The notes under the pieces were generated by a model. It had not been told where the DNA came from, did not search any database, and was given only the letters and a program-made list of their open reading frames with translations. A stretch of 64,000 nt of DNA from Rhypophila decipiens (lineage: Eukaryota > Ascomycota > Sordariomycetes > Sordariales > Naviculisporaceae). The first letter of the stretch is position 1. The number at the start of each line of letters is the position of its first letter. Of the stretch, positions 57,269 to 64,000 are shown piece by piece. Location: assembly GCA_033297075.1 (NCBI GenBank), contig MU858133.1, positions 96,585 through 160,584 on the forward strand, read 5' to 3'. The position numbers and the translations under genes were made by a program.

Positions 57269-60200
57269 TTTAATGGTTGGCTGAATGATCTGTAGTGGTT
57301 TGATGGTTAGTGGCTAAGGTAGGCTTGATCTGGGCGGTTGGACTTTTGGTCTCACCTCAAGATTGTAATCTTGTGAGTTGTCAAGTTGAAGCTGGCTGTT
57401 GGAGTCTTGTGGAAGTGGGAGTGATGAGGATGGTGGTTAGAAGAATTTTTTGAGAACGATTGCGAGAATGTCGACCCCTATTTATACCCGAGAGATCATG
57501 GCCATCGTCGACTCCTTGACGCCCAGTCTTCGCGGCCATTTCCAACACAAGGGCAAAGACCGACGATCCACCAGTCTGTTCATGAAAATCAGGCAACCAG
57601 TCTCATCCTCCTTGCCATGATGCTTCCATGAAAAAGAGTTGATCCCGACCAGATGCAGAAGGTGAGAGCCCGGACAGTAGTAAGACACCGCCTGGTTGCT
57701 GAACAAGCGGGGATCATTTCCTGAGGACAGAGGAGCTGTTCCATGTCAAGTTTGCCAACTTGAACACGTCTCCATGCTCACGGCATATGCCCACCTTGAT
57801 CCTTCCAGAAGTTGGTGATGGTTACACGGTTTGGATGATGTGGCCCAGGTTCTGGCGGGATTGTCTGCGCGGTGTCCAGTCTAGGATTATCACTTCCTGC
57901 CGTAGAAGAGTAATTCCATGCCGACGGATTTCCTTGGTCAGGAATGCCTTCACTCATGATCCATGCCAAGGTCGGGTGATACCTGCTCACCGACATGGCC
58001 GACCCCGCTTGTTGAGGATGTGTGATCTAGGTTGATGGAGCGGCGGTCTAATAAGGCGGAGGGTCAGGTTTCATGCAAGGATTGTAAGAGATCGACCTTG
58101 GTTTGGTTGTTTTGGTGTCCCTGGTGAGTCTGGTGGGTGAGCATTGTTGTTTTCGTCCAGGTCTTTGCCGCCTGGCTGCAAGGCTGTATAGCTGGGTTGT
58201 GAATATCCTTTCTATTTCGAGCTTCAGGCCAGGCCTTTGGGTGCACCTCATTTCCCTAGCTAGCGAGCGAGGTTGACCCCGTTGACCCTAATTACCTGCT
58301 TTGAGTCTTTAAGATTGCAAGGGCGCTTTCTGTACTACGCACAATGTCATGGTACGGTTGCCACCACTAAACACAAACCATCAACTCACGGGGTTTGGAG
58401 ATTGCCTACAAACAAACGATGACGCTGGTGGTCATTTCCCGGAAATGATGAGCTGTACGGCAGACCAGGGCCGCATCTGCGGCGGAGCCGAGGGATTCTA
58501 TCTGCATACACAGTTACACAGAGCACGCCGTGACACATTGCAGCGGCCGCGACACTTTGTAGCGGCCGCCCGCCGGGGTTTCCAAATCAGTGCATCAAAC
58601 CGACATATCCGCTCTGCCGCCCTGAAATAGCCGCAGCGCCTGATGATCCTTGCTGTCTGAGCTTGGAAGAGGGGTTTGGAACTGGAATCGCCACCCTTGC
58701 CTGATCCAGGGTTCTTTCCAGGTCGTCGGTATTCTCTTGCAAGCAGACTGCAATGGCAGACAAGGCAGGACGGTATTTGTCAAGGAGGATCGGATAGCCT
58801 CACGGGGTCTTGAACGGCTCAAGTTACGTCACTAAGATTGACTAGTGGGAGTACAGGCCCCTTTCGAATAGGGTACCCTTCAAATATGGCAGAGTGAGAA
58901 GCTCAGCGGGTAGCCATAAGCAGTACTTGGCCGTTGGCCGTCATCCGACAACACGTGCGGGCTGAGACAGCCAGGCAGGTACCGATCAAAACAATGAAGT
59001 GGGGGCCGGCTTATGCCAGCAACTTGCTGCCATCAGGAGCCCATTTTTCTTGTCATTGCCTGCCAGAGACGACCGGGAATCGGCACGGTGAGTTGACAAG
59101 TCCGTAAACATGCCGCTTGGCTCCTGGACCCTTACTCATCTGATAACCTAACGATTCCACATTTCCAAGGCACAAAGCAAGGGATCTACGGTAGAATCTT
59201 CCCCGGGGGTATTCACCTTGCACATGCACGCGCTTGTGGGTGTAAGCGATCCTTCACTGCATGTGGAATCACGCAACATCTGTGTAGGTTGGGATGGCTC
59301 CAAGCCATTAGCTATGCCGCGCCGGCAGGGTCTCAGGGATGGCACGATGAAAGGATTTGCGGGCCGAAAAGGGAAAGTGATTGTCAATGCGCTTCGTTTC
59401 ACGTCGTACAAGGTGAAGGAAGGCGGCCGACTTATATGACGAGCGGAAATTTCCATGTATCTGGGATAATTTGTAAGCTTCATAAAGTTTCTACCCGCTT
59501 TTAAGGTAGTCATCAACCCAGTATGAAGTGTGCCACGTGCTTGGGAAATCCAGCCCATTTTGCAAGTGCTCCACCGGTTGAAGGCAGACATGGCAATGAG
59601 ATGGATATAGATTATAATACCTTGCCAACTCAGGTAATCATATAGTGTCCCGACCTGTACGGATCTTGTGTATAGTAGGGTCACAACGCTTACATCTTCG
59701 TACATGACCGAAATACATCAAATAGAGGACACACATCATGTGTCATCTGGCCAGAAGACCCAGAGGTTCAGACAAAGAATTGCGCCAGTAGCATACACCA
59801 CGCAGCCTTGCTCGTCCTCAAGACGCAGGTATGTAGTGCTGTCCAGTACCCCTTCGCCCATCATATTTACAAATATGCGCCCGCAAGGCCTAAAACACCA
59901 TCTAATAACTATGGCTCTTTCTTTTGGTTGATCCAATAAGCATAGGGGGATACGCATGACTGCGGCCTAGCCAGGATGAGGTTCGTCACCGTGTAACTTC
60001 ACCATTCCCATGGACACATCATTCTGCAGTTCTGGAATGGAATCAATTCCCCTTCATTTGCCTGTTTACATTCCATCTCCAGGTAGAGTTCTCTGGTATA
60101 CGATACAGATTAGACAATCACCGACCAGCCTCAACCAAGCCCTTGGCAACGAGCCTTGTTTGGAAGTGGAATGTGCCTATCAACTGTTTTGTCAGGCTAA

Positions 60201-60799
60201 ATGGCATCCAATAGCTTATTGAATCCCTCAACCAACATCAAGACCACCTGTGTAACCTTGCTGTAAAGGTTGGGTCTTTGTAAACATTTATGCGTTGGGC
60301 ATTGCGCGTCAATTTCCGGTATTAGAATCTTGTATCAATCAAGGTGCCCTACTACCTATCAACTCATCGTTGACCTTCCTCATTGGAGCTGGGGATATTC
60401 TTGCTCAGCCATCGTGGAGGTGGCGGTGTGCATGAACGGCTCACAAAGCATCAAGACTACGAGCGCGGATCCTTTCAGTTGAGCATCGATGTGGCCATGT
60501 GCTCAGATGGAGACTGAACCATGGTAATTCGTATTCTTTGTGTAGATGGGCCAAGGTTCTTGAGGGCCCTCGACAACAGCAACTCAATGCAAAGGGCGGA
60601 GGTTGACCGTGGCAGCACCATCTATAAAAGCCACACGAATCCGAGACGTTCAACGACATCTTGATATCACTGTCTTCATCACACTTCCCTCTTTTGAACA
60701 AGCATATCCTCACAACCTTGTCCCAAATAGACGAGACTTGGTAAGTAAGTGGACGATGTTGAGACAAAGCCACTGCAGCTGTACTGATAACTCGCCATT

Positions 60800-60800
<1 letters not shown>
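57269..60800. other. Long region between the two secreted-protein genes
   Basis: 3.5 kb. The longest ORF (59705-59148, minus) has no signal, domain or splice support. Nothing else was recognised. Confidence 0.4.

Positions 60801-60802
<2 letters not shown>
60741..60802 (+). other. Probable 5' UTR intron of secreted protein B
   Basis: GTAAGT donor, TTCAG acceptor, 62 nt, ending right at the hexanucleotide repeat and 71 bases before the start codon. Confidence 0.5.

Positions 60803-60852
<50 letters not shown>
60801..60852 (+). repeat. Microsatellite (AGCAAC)n in a 5' UTR
   Basis: About 8.5 perfect hexanucleotide copies, ending 21 bases before the start codon of the secreted-protein gene. Confidence 0.9.
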
Positions 60853-60873
60853 TCATACAAAACAACAGTCAAA

Positions 60874-61206
60874 ATGTTCTCCTCCTTTAGCACCGTTCTT
60901 ACCACCACTCTTGCGGCATTTGCAACTACCAGCAATGGCCTTCCCGCTGATGCTTCCGGCCAAGCCACCGCCGCGCTCGGGCGACGTGGATGGGTGAGCA
61001 ACGTCGACATGGTGCAAGCTTGTCAAATGCAATACGGGGGCGGCACACCGGTTCGAGTTACGGACCTCTGCAACGGATGGCGATGCGATCTGGGAGGCAA
61101 AGGGCTAGGTGAAATAAGTGTGGACTCTTATTGTAAGGCGTTGTGGGGACCGGCCGCCTACTCTCAATGCTTTCGGACGGTCTGGGATTGGCAATGCCAG
61201 AATTAG
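60874..61206 (+). CDS. Small secreted Cys-rich protein B (paralogue of A)
   Basis: Single exon, 110 residues. Leader FSSFSTVLTTTLAAFATTSNG, then two modules: NVDMVQACQMQYGGGTPV...GWRC and EISVDSYCKALWGPAAYSQC...DWQC. It shares with protein A the strings DM..AC..QYGGGT, CN.WRCD and VWDWQC, and the same Cys count and length. It lies 3.6 kb away in the opposite direction, so an inverted duplication is likely. The (AGCAAC)n tract and probable 5' UTR intron lie upstream. Function unknown; secretion is the only prediction I can support. Confidence 0.8.
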   Translation: MFSSFSTVLTTTLAAFATTSNGLPADASGQATAALGRRGWVSNVDMVQACQMQYGGGTPVRVTDLCNGWRCDLGGKGLGEISVDSYCKALWGPAAYSQCFRTVWDWQCQN

Positions 61207-61731
61207 ACAAAGACGACTGTGAAAGGGCTTGCGCTACGGTTGCTGGTTGTCGTAGTGCTTAAGGTGGTGGATAGTCCTGTGGGAGATGTTTGACGATGTT
61301 TTCTTCAAGTTTACTATGGTGCAGGGCTTCATAGCCAACACCTTTGGATCGTTCAACACGTCCTCCACTTTCATTGAATATACCTACCTTTTACCTTGTT
61401 TTATCTGCCATGCTGGGGCTCTCGCGCGGTGAGTCTCCAACTGCCCACGAACACCGGCGCGGGGCTCGGAACGGGGCCTACCTAACAGCCTAGAGAAGCA
61501 CCTTGCCACCCCTGGCCATGCACTGCCACAAACCTCATGCAACATCAACTGCCACTTTTCGCCAACTCTGCCTTATTATTTTATTAAAACGCCAAGGCAT
61601 TTTTGTATAACCGGGGATATATTACTCGTACACCGCATAGAAGCATCATAACGAAACCCAGCTGGCCTTCCCAACCAAGGTGTATCTAGACCGGCAGTCT
61701 CCTGTTACTAAAGCCGACGGACTTCCCTAAG
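61207..61731. other. Intergenic region upstream of the HeLo gene
   Basis: About 520 bases, AT-rich near 61570-61620 (TTATTATTTTATTAAAA). No gene seen. Confidence 0.4.
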
Positions 61732-62574
61732 ATGGATCCAGTTAGTATCTGTTTGAGCATACTGCCTATCTTCAAGGTTTGCCTTGACTATTTTGATTAT
61801 TTCAAGACTGTCAGGTCTTTACATCTTGACTGCCAGATTCTCCTCCTGAAACTGGACTTCGAGCACGAACGGATGATCATCTGGGGCGAAAAGCACGGTG
61901 TCTTCAGCACCATCGGCGACGGCCATGACAATCACGAACTCAACAATCCACAGGTATCAAAGCGTTTAGGTCAGGCTCTCGGTCTTATCAATGCTCTCTT
62001 CAGCGACGGCGAGAGGCTGAAATCTCAATACGGGGTGAAGCTTCTCGAGGATGACCAAAAGAGCAACAACGCCAGCGGCCCCAAGGAGAAATATGTGACC
62101 ACCTCGGCTCTTAAACGAATAAGCAAGTGGATCAATGTGCAAAATGCGTTAAAGGCCAATGAAAGCTCGATGAAGAAGCCGAGCCTTATTGGGAAGACGA
62201 AATGGGCAATTCAGGACAAAGCGAAATTTGAAGCACTCACCAGGGACATTTGGGAGTTGGTCTCCGGCCTATACGATGTTCTATCGGTCCCAGACAAAGA
62301 GAGAAATAGAGTAGCCCTGGATGATATCCAGGAACTGCTGCCCGATATCGGTAGATTGAAACAGGTCGAAGCAGCAAGCGAAAATATTTACCCAGCGTGG
62401 TCCGAAGCCGCTAGTGTCATCGTTCTAGCATCGGAAATGGGAAGCCTCTGGTCTGCATCAGCATCGAATCACCGGCATATACAACAGGCCGTCCAACAAA
62501 CCATGGACGCTCAAGAATCCGAAGATGAACAGGGTATGGATCGTTCCTCGCGCAGTGGACCACTGCATGTGTGA
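61732..62574 (+). CDS. HeLo-domain protein (HET-S/LOP-B type effector)
   Basis: Single exon, 280 residues. The start MDPVSICLSILPIFKVCLDYFDYFKTV and the following LLLKLDFEHERMIIWGEKHGVF match the HeLo domain, the membrane-damaging N-terminal domain of HET-S. The helical region continues to about residue 230 (SEAASVIVLASEMGSLW). The tail is short and polar (about 35 residues, QQAVQQTMDAQESEDEQG) and has no visible G/N-rich amyloid repeat, unlike HET-s. A C-terminal exon would have to lie in 62575-63571, where I saw none. The next gene is an NLR with an amyloid-like N-terminus. The pair is typical of fungal cell-death systems; the function of this copy is inferred. Confidence 0.78.
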   Translation: MDPVSICLSILPIFKVCLDYFDYFKTVRSLHLDCQILLLKLDFEHERMIIWGEKHGVFSTIGDGHDNHELNNPQVSKRLGQALGLINALFSDGERLKSQYGVKLLEDDQKSNNASGPKEKYVTTSALKRISKWINVQNALKANESSMKKPSLIGKTKWAIQDKAKFEALTRDIWELVSGLYDVLSVPDKERNRVALDDIQELLPDIGRLKQVEAASENIYPAWSEAASVIVLASEMGSLWSASASNHRHIQQAVQQTMDAQESEDEQGMDRSSRSGPLHV

Positions 62575-63571
62575 GAGATGCTAATATTTATTACATCTCA
62601 AGTATAAGTTTTTGGGAAATTCACCTCCATTTCTAGAGGTCGCGACTCTAAATCTAGGCGCCTGTATCGCCGATTTTGGAGTCAAATTTTCCACCAAGAC
62701 CTTCTTCCACTAGGTACACTCCTGTGAGGACCGACCTCAAGAAGGTAGCACGTGACAACGCGTGGCAACACGGTCCCCAGCTGTTGAACTATCAAGCCCG
62801 GGACACCTGTCGGCGCACAGCCGCCAACGGGCACTAGCGGACGCGAGCAATGGGGACGGGTGGGCCATAAAGGCAGGATACCTCTTTCAGCTCTTTCTTC
62901 TTTTCCTCCTTTCTCCTTAGAGTAGAATCTTCGTCCCTAGTACTCAAAAGACTTGATTCTCGGATCCGGCTGCACGAGTCGTGACAGTGCATATGCATGA
63001 GGAGATTTGCAAATACCGCATGGCCCAGGGTTAGGGTTGTCGTCAGTCAGCGGCTGATTTCGAGCCAGTCAGGCCTCTGGATGGATGGGGGACCTGAGGG
63101 GGTCGGAATATGCGACCTTTCGGGGGCTGAAGAATCTAAGCTGTATGAGGGAGACTGTACCACCTTATGCAGCAACAGGTGGAACGCATTGATTGGTGGT
63201 TCTCCTGAAGCGCCTTCGGTGGTCTGCGTTTTCCGACGTGTCGCCAGGGTTGAGCGCGATAAATGGAGGTGCCGTGCTATTTGAACTGATTTGCTGTGAG
63301 ATGCCCTACGACCCTCGGCTGAGCGCCAACTGTGACCTGAACCTACCACCCTACTTCCCATGGGATCCGTGCAAATGTGATATCTTACCCCGCTTCCTAG
63401 TGAGTAGTTTTCGAACCCGAGGTAGGAATAATAATCCGCAATTGCCTCCACAATCTTCAGACAGTAGAGACAACCTCCATTTCGGTCTTTATATGTACAC
63501 TTCGCAAGATATTAGCGATAAGTTAACCCACAAAACCGACTATCAACAGTCTGATCGTAGGGCAACACAAC
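62575..63571. other. Region between HeLo gene and NLR start
   Basis: 1 kb. It contains a short telomere-like AGGGTTAGGGTT at 63027-63038. No C-terminal exon of the HeLo gene was recognised. Confidence 0.4.
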
Positions 63572-64000
63572 ATGAACCCCTTGCCTTCGCGCGACTTGGA
63601 TATGGAGGGGCAGCCCGGCACAGCCAACCAGTTCGGAGACGGGAACCGGATGTTCGCCAGCTTCGGGGGGTTGCAGAAGAATATTGAGGGCGGCAACTAC
63701 GAGTCAGGCGGGGGGGTTATGAACATTGGTATGATGCCGTCCAAAGAGTCGACCAGGTAAAGGGGTATGGATTACTCCTTGAGACGTTGAGCGGAACGCT
63801 GACCTTGGGAGTAAATAGTCAACAATATCAATCGCGTTTCTGCGGAGGGTTAGTACTCGGTCAGCCTAAGATGCCTTCGTATCTGACAGTCTACAGAATC
63901 AGCAGCCAGCTCCAAAGTCAGTCGTGTAATCCCCTTCCCACGCAATGAGGATATCGTCAATCGCGCACATATCTTCGCACGGCTCGACACCCTCTTGCCG
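63572..64000 (+). CDS. NLR, 5' end only, with N-terminal amyloid-motif-like peptide
   Basis: Exon 63572-63728 encodes a 52-residue G/N-rich peptide: NQFGDGNRMFASFGG, then LQKNIEGGNYESGGGVMNI. It has two GN-containing pseudo-repeats, as in the short prion-forming motifs at the N-termini of fungal NLRs. A second exon begins at 63897 in matching phase (GAA TCA) and reads SRVIPFPRNEDIVNRAHIFARLDTLLP. This is the entry sequence before NB-ARC domains in fungal NB-ARC/TPR proteins. The intron would be 168 nt, or small exons may lie inside it. The nucleotide-binding domain itself is beyond the window. It is adjacent to the HeLo-domain gene, and an amyloid-signalling NLR of the NWD2 kind is inferred. 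Confidence 0.7.

Noticed and set aside
59148..59705. 185-codon minus-strand ORF
   Set aside because: No domain, repeat, signal peptide or splice context; amino-acid mix is like random translation.
63027..63038. Telomere-like AGGGTTAGGGTT and TAACCCTAACCCT at 29059-29071
   Set aside because: Only two units each; such short tracts are common in fungal promoters and not evidence of a telomere junction.
62997..63284. ORF between HeLo and NLR genes as a missing HeLo C-terminal exon
   Set aside because: No G/N-rich or repeated text and no splice sites joining it to the HeLo frame.

Overview
The window is nuclear DNA of a filamentous ascomycete (Pezizomycotina, probably a Sordariomycete). The evidence is intron style (about 50-72 nt, GTAAGT/GTGAGT donors, CAG/TAG acceptors), a partially reducing 6-MSA-type polyketide synthase, Zn2Cys6 regulators, fungal NLR (STAND) genes, TTAGGG-type interstitial repeats and an intron-containing tRNA gene. 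No species can be named from the sequence alone. Exon joints given here were read by eye.

Layout. (1) 0-10.2 kb is the edge of one biosynthetic locus: the 5' end of a highly reducing PKS running off the left side, a divergent FSH/LovG-like serine hydrolase, an MFS transporter, a fungal rhodopsin-domain membrane protein and a cytochrome P450. (2) 10.4-15.6 kb holds a CYTH-like protein, a tRNA-Ala(CGC) and a NACHT-ankyrin NLR. (3) 16.2-51.4 kb is the main object, a meroterpenoid cluster: 6-MSAS-type PKS, UbiA prenyltransferase, secreted FAD oxidase, cupin protein, P450, 6-MSA-decarboxylase-type amidohydrolase, second P450, SDR and two adjacent Zn2Cys6 regulators. The gene set matches clusters for farnesylated toluquinol epoxycyclohexenoids (yanuthone, macrophorin and oligosporon/arthrosporol type). 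The expected order is 6-methylsalicylate, m-cresol, hydroxylation, prenylation, then ring oxidation and epoxidation. No acyltransferase, terpene cyclase or transporter gene is visible inside it. (4) 51.8-56.2 kb has two damaged F-box-like genes. (5) 56.9-61.2 kb has two paralogous small secreted Cys-rich proteins built from an internal duplication. (6) 61.7-64 kb has a HeLo-domain gene followed by the first exons of an NLR whose N-terminus is a short G/N-rich amyloid-motif-like peptide. This is the gene arrangement of the HET-S/NWD2 amyloid cell-death system.

The strongest unexplained signal is a palindrome, TCTCGGCCGAGA. I found four copies matching 11-12 of 12 positions over the full 10-bp core CTCGGCCGAG, and five weaker copies. 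All nine lie in intergenic DNA between 22.99 and 48.98 kb, upstream of nearly every gene of the meroterpenoid cluster. I saw no intergenic copy elsewhere in the window. It is a good candidate for the operator of a cluster regulator and marks the extent of the regulon. Other structural signals are a 22-bp degenerate repeat present at two places 40 kb apart in opposite orientation, a 28-bp interstitial telomeric tract, a 9-10 bp minisatellite and a MITE-like element.
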